In this document: in pieces, positions 1-7,575 of the stretch
Layout: every line of letters begins with the position of its first letter
How positions within the stretch are numbered: the stretch's first letter is position 1
Assembly (NCBI GenBank): GCA_964473245.1
Contig: CAYYOL010000004.1
Span: 1 to 64,000, forward strand
From: CAYZJV01 sp964473245
Lineage (GTDB): Bacteria > Spirochaetota > Spirochaetia > Sphaerochaetales > Sphaerochaetaceae
Direction: 5' to 3'
DNA: 64,000 nt
Program-made: the position numbers and the translations under genes
The notes under the pieces: generated by a model
Seen by the model: the letters and a program-made list of their open reading frames with translations, nothing else
Told to the model about the DNA's origin: nothing
Databases searched by the model: none

Positions 1-55
1 GAACCCACGACCTGCGCATTACGAGTGCGCTGCTCTACCCCTGAGCCATTTTGGC
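1..55 (-). tRNA. tRNA-Thr (anticodon CGT), 3' end cut off by window edge
   Basis: On the minus strand the acceptor 5' strand GCCAAAA begins at 55, followed by a D arm (GCTC...GAGC) and an anticodon stem GCGCA/TGCGC around loop CTCGTAA, giving anticodon CGT (Thr, ACG codons). The T arm starts with GTGGGTTC and runs off the window at base 1. A promoter lies at 75-103. Confidence 0.9.
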
Positions 56-74
56 GTGAAACTAGGACCGGTAC

Positions 75-103
75 ACAGTAGCCGATTTTGGCCTAAAATG
101 CAA
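75..103 (-). promoter_or_regulatory. Promoter of tRNA-Thr(CGT)
   Basis: On the minus strand TTGCAT (98-103) is followed after exactly 17 bp by TACTGT (75-80), about 20 bp upstream of the tRNA. Identified by eye only. Confidence 0.55.
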
Positions 104-136
104 GTATTTGCGGGATATTGGAGAGAACACCGCCTC

Positions 137-165
137 TTGACCAAACAGACAATACCCACTACCTT
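137..165 (+). promoter_or_regulatory. Probable promoter of the small ORF-tsaD-apt unit
   Basis: TTGACC (137-142), a 17-bp spacer and TACCTT (160-165). A perfect 6-bp inverted repeat (CGAAGC/GCTTCG, 173-187) would lie at the very 5' end of the transcript. Confidence 0.45.
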
Positions 166-188
166 ATACCGACGAAGCAAGGCTTCGA

Positions 189-416
189 TTGGAGTGTATT
201 CTGAATAAAAAATATCCACGGCACATGCCCAATTCCTCGGTACCTGAAGAACGAGTGGTAGCAATCAAGATCAAAGCGGATCGCAGTGTTCGTGTTGGGT
301 TGTCTTGGTCGCCTGAAGTTGCCGATTTTTATATGGAACTCTACCCCGATCTGTTGGAGTATGGGTTTTCATTGCAGGAGATATCCATGCTTGGTCAGGG
401 AGCGTTTTGGGAATGA
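189..416 (+). CDS. Small unknown protein translationally coupled to tsaD
   Basis: I do not recognise this protein of up to 75 residues. Its stop overlaps the tsaD start as ATGA (413-416), the usual sign of translational coupling, which supports it being a real gene. The N-terminus is uncertain: a TTG at 189 and an ATG at 225 are both possible and neither has a convincing ribosome-binding site. The body reads like a folded domain, with a basic strand (VVAIKIK), an aromatic/acidic middle and a C-terminal segment ending GQGAFWE. No Cys, signal peptide or membrane segment is seen. Its position suggests a link with t6A modification or simply first place in the operon; no function can be given. Confidence 0.5.
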   Translation: MECILNKKYPRHMPNSSVPEERVVAIKIKADRSVRVGLSWSPEVADFYMELYPDLLEYGFSLQEISMLGQGAFWE

Positions 417-1426
417 AGGTCCTGGGTATAGAAACCTCTTGCGATGAGTGTTCTGTAGCCGTCGTGGAGAATGGCAAGAATATTCTGAGCAATATGGTTG
501 CCACACAGATTGCATTGCATACTCCCTATCAGGGCGTGGTTCCCGAGATTGCATCACGTTTACATACCGAATGGATCTCTCAGGTAGTTGCATCTGCCCT
601 TGAACAGGCACAGATGCAAGTGGAGGATGTCGATGCTGTCGCTGTCACCAACAGACCCGGTCTGCTTGGATCGCTCTTGGTGGGAGTCAACTTCGCCAAA
701 GCATTTGCTGCGACGCTTGGTGTCCCGGTCATTGGAATCGATCATATTAGGGCCCATCTCTATGCCTCACAAATCGAGCAGCCATTGGCTTATCCCTATC
801 TCGGTGTACTGGTATCGGGTGGACACACAGTAATCTGCACAGTCAAAGGCTACGACGATATCGAAGTACTCGGAACGACCATAGACGATGCCATAGGCGA
901 AGCATTCGATAAAGTGGCAAAACACCACGGCTTCGGATATCCCGGTGGCGTGGTGATCGATCGACTCGCGCAAAGTGGTGATCCGCATGCATTCCTATTT
1001 CCCGGACCAGCGCTACAGAAAGGAAATCACCCCTACGATGTCTCCTATTCGGGACTTAAAACAGCAGTGATCAATCAGCTGGACCAGTTCTGGAACGGTA
1101 CATCGGAGAAGTCTCCCGAGAATATTGCCGCCTCTTTCCAGAGAACCGCAGTAGGCATCCTCATGAAACGAGTCCGAAAGGCTTTGGATGAGACAGGCTT
1201 GACCCGTCTGGCTGCCGGTGGAGGCGTAGCTGCCAATAGTCTTCTGAGAAGCGAATTGAAGGCACTCAGAGGTGTTGAAGTTGCATTTCCGAGCATGAAG
1301 CTCTGTACCGATAATGGGGCAATGATTGCTGGTCTCGCATACCAGTACCTTGCCGATGGAATCGAGTCTCCACTTGATATGACAGCCTCGGCTCGAGTTA
1401 CCGCGTTCAAAAAAACATACCCGTAG
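413..1426 (+). CDS. tsaD: tRNA N6-adenosine threonylcarbamoyltransferase TsaD
   Basis: Transfers the threonylcarbamoyl group from threonylcarbamoyl-AMP to A37 of ANN-decoding tRNAs (t6A), in the cytoplasm, normally in complex with TsaB and TsaE. The 337-residue protein has the ASKHA-fold start MKVLGIETSCDE, the metal-binding HIRAH motif with His111 and His115, the SGGHT segment and the C-terminal glycine-rich AGGGVAAN and CTDNGAM segments. Length is normal for the family. The ATG at 413 is preferred over an in-frame TTG at 407 because it overlaps the upstream stop and gives the family-typical N-terminus. apt follows after 8 bp. The enzyme for the preceding step is encoded at 50188 in this window; tsaB and tsaE are not here. 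Confidence 0.97.
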   Translation: MKVLGIETSCDECSVAVVENGKNILSNMVATQIALHTPYQGVVPEIASRLHTEWISQVVASALEQAQMQVEDVDAVAVTNRPGLLGSLLVGVNFAKAFAATLGVPVIGIDHIRAHLYASQIEQPLAYPYLGVLVSGGHTVICTVKGYDDIEVLGTTIDDAIGEAFDKVAKHHGFGYPGGVVIDRLAQSGDPHAFLFPGPALQKGNHPYDVSYSGLKTAVINQLDQFWNGTSEKSPENIAASFQRTAVGILMKRVRKALDETGLTRLAAGGGVAANSLLRSELKALRGVEVAFPSMKLCTDNGAMIAGLAYQYLADGIESPLDMTASARVTAFKKTYP

Positions 1427-1434
1427 GAGGAATT

Positions 1435-1968
1435 ATGAGTACTACCTATGATCTAGATTCGGCTATTAGAAAGGTCCACGATTTTCCCAGAGCAGGAATC
1501 CTATTTTACGATGTGACAAGTATTCTTACCAATCCTGACGCGTTTCGCTACTGTATAGATGCGATGGATGACCTGTATGACAATGAGTCGATAGACGCAG
1601 TTGCCTGTATTGAAGCCAGAGGTTTCGTATTTGCTGCTCCCTATGCATACAAACGAGGCATTCCTCTAGTTCTTATTCGTAAACGGGGGAAGTTGCCTGG
1701 TAAGACTCTCGAGCGGAAGTACAATCTCGAATATGGGCAGGATTATGTCACCGTGCATGAAACCGACATTCGAGCAGGGCAGAACATATTGATTGTGGAT
1801 GACCTGATCGCTACCGGCGGAACCATCGAGGCAGCAGGTAATTTGATCGAGGATATGGGTGCCTCGGTCGCAGGTGTGTTTGGTGTCATTGGTCTGCCAT
1901 TTCTCGATTACGAAAAGAAGCTTGATAAGTACGAAGTCAGGACGCTGATCAACTACGACAGCGAATGA
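1435..1968 (+). CDS. apt: Adenine phosphoribosyltransferase
   Basis: Salvages adenine to AMP using PRPP. The 177-residue protein shows the purine-PRTase PRPP-binding loop VDDLIATGGT near residues 121-130, preceded by the expected hydrophobic strand, and an ARGFVFA segment near 61-67. The ATG at 1435 has a strong ribosome-binding site (AGGAGG) 5 bases upstream. It lies 8 bp after tsaD in the same operon and is followed directly by a hairpin terminator (1977-2004) that overlaps the promoter of the next tRNA genes. Confidence 0.96.
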   Translation: MSTTYDLDSAIRKVHDFPRAGILFYDVTSILTNPDAFRYCIDAMDDLYDNESIDAVACIEARGFVFAAPYAYKRGIPLVLIRKRGKLPGKTLERKYNLEYGQDYVTVHETDIRAGQNILIVDDLIATGGTIEAAGNLIEDMGASVAGVFGVIGLPFLDYEKKLDKYEVRTLINYDSE

Positions 1969-1976
1969 ATACCTGG

Positions 1977-2004
1977 GAAGGGTTGACAAACCCTTCAAAT
2001 TTTT
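1977..2004 (+). terminator. Intrinsic terminator after apt
   Basis: Perfect 8-bp stem GAAGGGTT (1977-1984) / AACCCTTC (1989-1996) with a 4-base loop, followed by AAATTTTT. The downstream tRNA promoter -35 (TTGACA, 1983-1988) lies inside this hairpin. Confidence 0.8.
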
Positions 2005-2011
2005 ATAGATT
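1983..2011 (+). promoter_or_regulatory. Promoter of the tRNA-Gln/tRNA-Glu unit
   Basis: Consensus TTGACA (1983-1988) lies inside the apt terminator, with an A/T-rich -10 region (TATAGATT, 2004-2011; 15-17 bp spacing depending on which hexamer is used). The first tRNA starts at 2030. Confidence 0.6.
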
Positions 2012-2029
2012 CAAGCAGAATTCAAACGT

Positions 2030-2100
2030 TGGGATGTAGTGTAATGGTAACACTGCAGATTCTGGTTCTGCCTTTAGGGGTTCGAATCCCTTCATCCCAG
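2030..2100 (+). tRNA. tRNA-Gln (anticodon CTG)
   Basis: Acceptor TGGGATG pairs with CATCCCA. The anticodon stem GCAGA/TCTGC encloses loop TTCTGGT, giving CTG (CAG codons). T arm is AGGGG-TTCGAAT-CCCTT. CCA is not encoded. Confidence 0.93.
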
Positions 2101-2110
2101 TCCAACAAAT

Positions 2111-2182
2111 GGTCCCTTCGTCTATCGGCTAGGACGGGAGATTCTCAGTCTTCAAAGAGGGGTTCGATTCCCCTAGGGACTA
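2111..2182 (+). tRNA. tRNA-Glu (anticodon CTC)
   Basis: Acceptor GGTCCCT pairs with AGGGACT (G-U at the first pair). The anticodon stem GGAGA/TCTTC encloses TTCTCAG, giving CTC (GAG codons). It lies 10 bp after tRNA-Gln, so the two are cotranscribed. CCA is not encoded. Confidence 0.93.
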
Positions 2183-2187
2183 ACTTG

Positions 2188-2217
2188 ATGCCAGCTCTCA
2201 ACGGGCTGGCATTTTTC
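2188..2217 (+). terminator. Terminator after tRNA-Gln/tRNA-Glu
   Basis: 8-bp stem ATGCCAGC (2188-2195) / GCTGGCAT (2205-2212) followed by TTTTTC. Confidence 0.85.
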
Positions 2218-2256
2218 TGCGATAGCAAGTACTATTTGCTCAGAAAAGGATTATTC

Positions 2257-3894
2257 ATGATAACTGCTTCAAACATTTCGCTCTCCTTCGGAACACAAGT
2301 GCTGTTCAAGGAGGTAAACATCAAATTCACACCAGGAAACTGCTATGGAGTCATAGGAGCCAATGGTGCTGGTAAATCAACTTTTCTCAAAATTCTCTCC
2401 GGAGAAATCGAGGCCGACACTGGAGATATCATTGTCACTCCGGGTGAACGAATTGCTGTACTTAAACAGGACCACTTTGCATTCAACGACTACACCGTAC
2501 TGGAAACGGTGATCATGGGCTATCAGAGACTCTATCAGGTCATGGTAGAACGGGATGCAGTCTATGCGAAGGAGGACTTCACCGAGGAAGACGGGATCAA
2601 GGCGGCAGAACTCGAGGGTGAATTCGCCGAACTTGGTGGATGGGAAGCCGAAGCCGAAGCCGGGGTGCTCCTTTCCGGTCTTGGTATCCCCGATACGCTG
2701 TTAGAAAGTAAAATGCGAGAGGTCGAAGATAATATCAAGGTGAGAATTCTTCTTGCTCAGGCACTGTTCGGAAACCCGGATATCCTGTTGTTGGATGAGC
2801 CGACAAACCACCTCGATCTAGAATCGATTCATTGGCTTGAGCAATTTCTCGACAACTTCACCAATACAGTCATCGTGGTTTCGCACGATAGGCACTTCCT
2901 CAACTCTGTGTGTACTCATGTCGCAGATATCGACTACGGGAAAGTACAGTTATACGTGGGGAACTATGACTTCTGGTATCATTCGAGTCAGCTTGCAGCA
3001 AAGCAGATGAAGGATGAAAAACGGAGACGTGAAGACAAGATAGCCGAACTCAAGGAGTTCATCCAGCGATTCAGTTCAAACCTCTCCAAGGCTCGTCAGG
3101 CTACGAGCAGAAAGAAATTAATCGACAAGTTGACTATTGATGACATCAAGCCATCTTCCAGAAGATTCCCTTATGTAGCCTTCAAACCAGAGAGAGAACC
3201 AGGAAAGAATATCCTCGAAGTTAAGAATCTGACTAAGGTGATTGATGGAGAGACGGTGTTGGACAACTTCTCCCTCATGGTGAACAATGGCGACAAGATC
3301 GCATTTGTGGGACCGAATCACTATGCAAAGACAATCTTCTTCGAGATCATCGCCGGACGTATGGAACCTGATAGTGGCAGTTTCGATTGGGGAGTTACTA
3401 CCAAGCAGAGCTATTTTCCCAAGGACAATTCGAGCTACTTCTCCGAACATATGAGTATTACCGACTGGCTGCGACAGTTCTCGGAAGAGAAAGATGATAC
3501 GTTCATCCGATCCTTTCTCGGTCGCATGCTGTTCAGTGGCGATGAGTCGCTGAAAGACTGTACTGTGCTTAGTGGGGGGGAGAAGGTCCGTTGTGTGCTT
3601 GCGAGAATCATGCTCGAACAGGGTAATGTGTTGATTCTCGATGAACCGACAAGCCATCTCGATCTTGAGGCTATCACCAGTTTGAACGACGGCCTTATCG
3701 ATTTCTCGGGTGTGCTCCTGTTTAACAGCCATGATCATCAGTTCGTCGACACGATCGCAAACAGAATTGTCGAATTTGCGCCGGATGGCAAGGTGATCGA
3801 CAGGATGATGGGGCTTGAAGAGTATCTGGCAAATAACGATGTTCGCACGCTTCGTGATTCCTACTATCATGGTCATAATGGAGTCACCATCTGA
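2257..3894 (+). CDS. ABC-F family ATPase (soluble, ribosome-associated type) with asymmetric ATP sites
   Basis: Two ABC ATPase domains in one 545-residue chain without membrane segments, the layout of ABC-F translation factors. Domain 1 has an intact P-loop (GANGAGKS) and Walker B (LLLDEPTNHLD), but the ABC signature LSGGE is replaced by VEDNI. Domain 2 has a degraded P-loop (GPNHYAKT, Gly before Lys replaced by Ala) but an intact signature (LSGGEKVR) and Walker B (LILDEPTSHLD). A charged linker follows domain 1, as expected. From memory, the YkpA/YbiT-like branch shows similar changes, but this was not checked. The ATG at 2257 follows AAAGGA; a longer reading frame through the upstream tRNA genes is rejected. 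A role in translation is inferred from the family. Confidence 0.9.
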   Translation: MITASNISLSFGTQVLFKEVNIKFTPGNCYGVIGANGAGKSTFLKILSGEIEADTGDIIVTPGERIAVLKQDHFAFNDYTVLETVIMGYQRLYQVMVERDAVYAKEDFTEEDGIKAAELEGEFAELGGWEAEAEAGVLLSGLGIPDTLLESKMREVEDNIKVRILLAQALFGNPDILLLDEPTNHLDLESIHWLEQFLDNFTNTVIVVSHDRHFLNSVCTHVADIDYGKVQLYVGNYDFWYHSSQLAAKQMKDEKRRREDKIAELKEFIQRFSSNLSKARQATSRKKLIDKLTIDDIKPSSRRFPYVAFKPEREPGKNILEVKNLTKVIDGETVLDNFSLMVNNGDKIAFVGPNHYAKTIFFEIIAGRMEPDSGSFDWGVTTKQSYFPKDNSSYFSEHMSITDWLRQFSEEKDDTFIRSFLGRMLFSGDESLKDCTVLSGGEKVRCVLARIMLEQGNVLILDEPTSHLDLEAITSLNDGLIDFSGVLLFNSHDHQFVDTIANRIVEFAPDGKVIDRMMGLEEYLANNDVRTLRDSYYHGHNGVTI

Positions 3895-4046
3895 TCTTTC
3901 AAAACAAGCGGATTGCTGCTGATACCATCGGGAGCATGGTCGAACGATTGCTGTGAACATCGAGCTTGTTGGCGTTCACGAAAGGACTCCTTTCGGAGCC
4001 AATGCTCGATCTGGGGCAAGGTTCCCCGAACATGGAGGATACTGAT

Positions 4047-4811
4047 ATGTTGCTGGTTGTGGATATTGGAAATACCAATGTGGTCATGGCGCTCCATGAT
4101 GGAGCAAAATGGGTCGCAGACTGGCGTATCTATAGCGATCAGAAAAAGACTAGCGATGAATATTTCGTGATAGTGGAGCGGATGATCAGTCATGCTGGAT
4201 TCGGTTATGATGACATTGACCAATCAATCGTGAGCTCCGTCGTCCCTAATCTCACCCGTTCTTTTCAGAAGGTAATCAGGTCGCTCGGAAAAAGTGAGCC
4301 GATTATGGTCTCACACGATTCAGCTGTGTCATTGAACCGTTTCAGCATTCCTGTAGAACTCGGTAACGACCTGCTTGCGAATGCAGTTGCAGCACACAAT
4401 CTGTTTCCCAATGATCTCTGCATGATTCTCGATTTTGGAACTGCTTTGACATTGACCACTGTCACTTCCACCGGCGATGTCCTTGGCGCTGCGATCGCTC
4501 CGGGCCTTGTCACTGCAGTGAACTCGCTATTCCATAACACTGCCCAGATTCCTCAAGTTCAGCTTAAGGTACCCAATAGAGCCATAGGACGCAACTCCGA
4601 TGAGTCGATTCGAAGTGGTATCATGTACGGGTACGCCGGTCTAGTGAAAGAGCTGGTGAAACGATCCGAAGAAGAGCTTGGCATGACCGCGAAAGTACTG
4701 GCTACTGGAGGACTTTCGCGAACCATTGCCCCGCTTATCGGTCGAATCGACCAGATCGAACCGCTGTTGACACTGGAAGGGCTTCGAATCATGGCCGAAG
4801 CCCATCGTTGA
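4047..4811 (+). CDS. coaX: Type III pantothenate kinase
   Basis: Phosphorylates pantothenate in the first committed step of CoA synthesis. The 254-residue protein starts with the phosphate-binding segment VVDIGNTN typical of CoaX and carries a second ASKHA motif DFGTALTLT in the middle and an ATGG segment near the C-terminus. The ATG at 4047 has a GGAGGAT site seven bases upstream; upstream in-frame ATGs lack one and give an atypical N-terminus. coaD, a later CoA step, is at 15838. The 150-base gap before it contains a perfect 8-bp inverted repeat (CGAAAGGA/TCCTTTCG, 3978-3994) of unknown role. It converges with the next gene, 7 bp apart. Confidence 0.95.
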   Translation: MLLVVDIGNTNVVMALHDGAKWVADWRIYSDQKKTSDEYFVIVERMISHAGFGYDDIDQSIVSSVVPNLTRSFQKVIRSLGKSEPIMVSHDSAVSLNRFSIPVELGNDLLANAVAAHNLFPNDLCMILDFGTALTLTTVTSTGDVLGAAIAPGLVTAVNSLFHNTAQIPQVQLKVPNRAIGRNSDESIRSGIMYGYAGLVKELVKRSEEELGMTAKVLATGGLSRTIAPLIGRIDQIEPLLTLEGLRIMAEAHR

Positions 4812-4818
4812 GTCTCAA

Positions 4819-6051
4819 TTACAGAACGAATTTCCCATTATCCATGATCGTCACTCGATCACCATCTCTTGTTATCGCATCAATGTGCATATCTGCTGAG
4901 CCTACCATGAAATCGGTGTGAACAAGCGATCGATTGCATCCTGCTGACAGTAGCTTCTCATCGGAGTTTAACTCCGCTGCATTGGCTAGACAGCTCGGGT
5001 ATCCGGCACCCAGAGCCAGGTGACAGGAGGCATTCTCATCGAAGAGGATGGAGTGGAATATGTGGTTCGACTGTGCTATGGGGGAATCTTCGTCCACCAG
5101 TGCGACTTCGCCAAGATACCGTGCTCCCTCATCTGTGTCCAAAAATCGGTCCATAACCGCTTGTCCCTTTTTCGCAGTGCAGGAGATTACTTTTCCACCA
5201 GCAAATTCCAGTGTGACCCCCTCTACTAGGCTATCCATGACCGAAACAGGTCTGGTCGTAGTTACATAACCCTCCGCAGTGAGTCGATCAGGTGTGGTGA
5301 AAACCTCTTCGGTGGGAATGTTTGCAATGAACCATCCTCCGCTGGGAAGGGGGTCTCCTCCTCCCATCCACACATGCTTGTCGGTGAATCCAATCGTGAG
5401 ATCGGTAAAGCTGTTCGTGAAATGGAGCTTGGCTATGTGAAGATCATCGAGTTTTTTGCACCGCTTCAGCAGCATGTCTGAGTGATCCTTCCATGCCTGT
5501 ATGGGATCTGGAGTATCCAGTCTGAGAATCGGTGCTAGGACATCCCAGAACTCCTCGACGGTAGCATCGGGACCGAGAACCGCTTTTGCCCATTCAGGCC
5601 CAGGGGCACAGACGACACACCAAGGATGTTCGTTTCTCATGCGACTTATCTGATAGAACTTTCCAGATTCCGCCATGCCCGATTTATATGCAGAAAGCTT
5701 TGCTGCATCGGCGTGCTCCAGCCAATGCCGATCCTCTGTATTGTCAATTCTCACGTAGGCCCAGTCCTTTACCATCATTTCGAAATCGATCTGCCGGTTG
5801 AAGTCCGGTACGTAGGAGAGCTCTTTTTCGGTCTGCACTTCGGCACGCTTGCCAATCAGTTTCAGATCCTCGGTCTCGATACGTACCAGCTGAGCTCCCG
5901 ATTCATATGCAGCGAGGGCAATCTCCTGGGCGAACCAGTAGGTATCAGGTCCACTCTTGATCTGAAGACATTGTCCAGGGTAGAGCGAGACACCCGATGT
6001 CACAATCAGGTTAGCGTATGTCCGTATGAGCGATTGCATGTCTTTATTCAT
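4819..6051 (-). CDS. M29 family metallo-aminopeptidase (AmpS/AmpT-like)
   Basis: Removes N-terminal amino acids from peptides in the cytoplasm. The 410-residue protein matches the M29 family in length. The five metal ligands known from Thermus AmpT (Glu250, Glu316, His345, His376, Asp378) have clear counterparts: Glu249 in PTEEVFT, Glu315 in LGEVALV, His344 in SCHLALG, and His378 and Asp380 in VHTDFM. The catalytic Tyr is Tyr351 in GAGYP. A GGAGGAAT ribosome-binding site precedes the ATG at 6051. Directly downstream of its own paralogue at 6098 and on the same strand, so the two are probably cotranscribed. Signal peptide and membrane segments are absent. Confidence 0.93.
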   Translation of the reverse strand: MNKDMQSLIRTYANLIVTSGVSLYPGQCLQIKSGPDTYWFAQEIALAAYESGAQLVRIETEDLKLIGKRAEVQTEKELSYVPDFNRQIDFEMMVKDWAYVRIDNTEDRHWLEHADAAKLSAYKSGMAESGKFYQISRMRNEHPWCVVCAPGPEWAKAVLGPDATVEEFWDVLAPILRLDTPDPIQAWKDHSDMLLKRCKKLDDLHIAKLHFTNSFTDLTIGFTDKHVWMGGGDPLPSGGWFIANIPTEEVFTTPDRLTAEGYVTTTRPVSVMDSLVEGVTLEFAGGKVISCTAKKGQAVMDRFLDTDEGARYLGEVALVDEDSPIAQSNHIFHSILFDENASCHLALGAGYPSCLANAAELNSDEKLLSAGCNRSLVHTDFMVGSADMHIDAITRDGDRVTIMDNGKFVL

Positions 6052-6097
6052 CTATTCCTCCAAGAAATGGTTTATCTATTTTTCTGAATGCAGAAAA

Positions 6098-7291
6098 TCA
6101 TGTCAAAAACTTGCCATTTTGCATAATAGTAGTGTTCGATCCATCGACGAGGTACGCGATCACCGAGAGATTCTCATCTCCGATCGGCAATCTGAATCGT
6201 AGATTGCTGACATTGCAACCGGTTTTATCCTGTAACTCCATTTCATCGGTGTACATATCCAAAGCCTCAAGATGAAAAGCCTCTCCCATACCGAGTACAA
6301 GTGAACTCATGCTATTCTCATCGAATCCTTTATAACCGAATGTGTCTGCCAATTGGGAGAGCGTGCTCCCGTGTTCAACGAGCGAGAACTCACTCAGACG
6401 GTTGATTCCTTCATCGACCTGCAGCGCCGCTGCTAGCAGTTCTTCCCCTGCATCGGCGGAGAACGAGGAGACTGCTCCTTGGGTAAACTCGATCTTGGCC
6501 CCTTTGACCACCCCTCCGAGGAGAGGGAAAGGGCGAGAGGCGTGCACGACTCCTTCGGTGAAGGTCCGGTCGGCGAGCATACTTACACGATCAGGGGGAA
6601 GTTGTGGGATGAATGCACGACCTGTGCCGAGTTTTCTGACTCCTCCACGCCACCGGGACTCAACCACAGGTGAAATACGCACGCTGGTGCCAGTACCACT
6701 ACGTATTTCATAGTAGTCTACATCCAAACGATTCAGAGTCGCCAACCGATAGTCAATCAGAGAGACGTGTTCCTTCCATGCCTGTTGGGGATCGGTCTGA
6801 TTGAGCATGAGCACATCGGCGAGTCGTTCGTACAGATCCTGTTCCGTTGCATGCTCACCAAGCAATCGTCTTGCCCAGACTGGGCCTGGGACTGGAACAA
6901 TGGACCAGGGAGCCACTTGTCTGTCCAACTGTGGAGGAGCGAGGTTGCCGGTACGCTGAAGCAGTGCGGGCTCTTTGACCACAACCTGCGGGTCTGCAGA
7001 GAAATCCCATTGGCGGTCTTCGGTATCGTCTATTCTCAGAAGGGCTCCTTGGATGGCCGGTTTTGATAGAAGTTCGTTCAAAATAGGCTTCACTTCGAGC
7101 ACATCCCCCGGTTTCCCCTCGGTAACTACCACGACGTTCACTGGCTGAAGGGTGGTCTCTGCGGCCAGTTGTGCAAGATCTCGAGCAAAATCGAGATGTC
7201 CCGGATTGGTGTTTATGGAGAGTGATTCACCCTCCTGAATATTGATTGCGACCCTGAGCAGGATCTCCATGTAGATGCTTCTATAATCCAT
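6098..7291 (-). CDS. M29 aminopeptidase paralogue lacking the metal site (probable pseudoenzyme)
   Basis: The 397-residue protein aligns with its neighbour over the full length (shared PGPVWARRLLG, DPQQAWKEHVSL, FDEN and C-terminal TIMQNGKF). Four of the five metal ligands are changed: the first Glu becomes Arg235, His becomes Ser330, His and Asp become Arg365 and Arg367. Only Glu301 remains, and the catalytic Tyr is Glu337. Peptidase activity is therefore unlikely; a structural or regulatory partner of the active paralogue is possible. The ATG at 7291 has no ribosome-binding site, but a promoter (7300-7328) ends 8 bases before it, so the mRNA is probably leaderless. A longer frame reads through tRNA-Gly and is rejected; ATG 7270 is an alternative start. 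Confidence 0.88.
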   Translation of the reverse strand: MDYRSIYMEILLRVAINIQEGESLSINTNPGHLDFARDLAQLAAETTLQPVNVVVVTEGKPGDVLEVKPILNELLSKPAIQGALLRIDDTEDRQWDFSADPQVVVKEPALLQRTGNLAPPQLDRQVAPWSIVPVPGPVWARRLLGEHATEQDLYERLADVLMLNQTDPQQAWKEHVSLIDYRLATLNRLDVDYYEIRSGTGTSVRISPVVESRWRGGVRKLGTGRAFIPQLPPDRVSMLADRTFTEGVVHASRPFPLLGGVVKGAKIEFTQGAVSSFSADAGEELLAAALQVDEGINRLSEFSLVEHGSTLSQLADTFGYKGFDENSMSSLVLGMGEAFHLEALDMYTDEMELQDKTGCNVSNLRFRLPIGDENLSVIAYLVDGSNTTIMQNGKFLT

Positions 7292-7299
7292 AATGGACG

Positions 7300-7328
7300 A
7301 TAATACTACAGAAGCGTCCAAAGACCAA
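7300..7328 (-). promoter_or_regulatory. Promoter giving a near-leaderless mRNA for the M29 paralogue
   Basis: On the minus strand TTGGTC (7323-7328), 17 bp, TATTAT (7300-7305), then 8 bases to the ATG at 7291. Confidence 0.6.
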
Positions 7329-7367
7329 GGTGCAGGTGAATCCATGGATGAAATTCGCTCGGGACCC

Positions 7368-7396
7368 TTGACCATCCTCAAAGATTCAGATATACA
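7368..7396 (+). promoter_or_regulatory. Promoter of tRNA-Gly
   Basis: TTGACC (7368-7373), 17 bp, TATACA (7391-7396); the tRNA starts 24 bases later. Confidence 0.65.
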
Positions 7397-7420
7397 TAAA
7401 ACCCATAAGAAACGATGCGT

Positions 7421-7491
7421 GCGCCTGTGGTATAGTGGTATTACCTCAGCCTTCCAAGCTGAAGAGGCGGGTTCGATTCCCGTCGGGCGCT
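7421..7491 (+). tRNA. tRNA-Gly (anticodon TCC)
   Basis: Acceptor GCGCCTG/CGGGCGC, anticodon stem TCAGC/GCTGA around CTTCCAA giving TCC (GGA codons), T arm CGGGT-TCGATTC-CCGTC... consistent with a normal cloverleaf. CCA is not encoded. Confidence 0.95.
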
Positions 7492-7502
7492 TAGTTGGAG
7501 AG

Positions 7503-7523
7503 CCTGGCACCGCCAGGTTTTTT
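7503..7523 (+). terminator. Terminator after tRNA-Gly
   Basis: CCTGGC (7503-7508) / GCCAGG (7512-7517), 3-base loop, followed by six T. Confidence 0.88.
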
Positions 7524-7534
7524 CGTGTCCGATG

Positions 7535-7558
7535 GTCGGCCCATGCCACCTGGCCGAC
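7535..7558 (+). promoter_or_regulatory. Hairpin in the leader of the PUR-domain gene
   Basis: Perfect 7-bp stem GTCGGCC (7535-7541) / GGCCGAC (7552-7558) ending 17 bases before the ATG at 7576. No T run follows, so it is not a terminator. It could be a binding site in the mRNA leader; this is inference. Confidence 0.45.
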
Positions 7559-7575
7559 ACAGAAAGAGGTGTAAT

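Noticed and set aside
2029..2256. N-terminal extension of the ABC-F protein
   Set aside because: The frame is open from 2029 but runs through two complete tRNA genes and a terminator; the ATG at 2257 has a ribosome-binding site and the family N-terminus.
3118..3960. Long minus-strand frame opposite the ABC-F gene
   Set aside because: 280 codons, but antisense to a clear ABC ATPase, with no recognisable domain.
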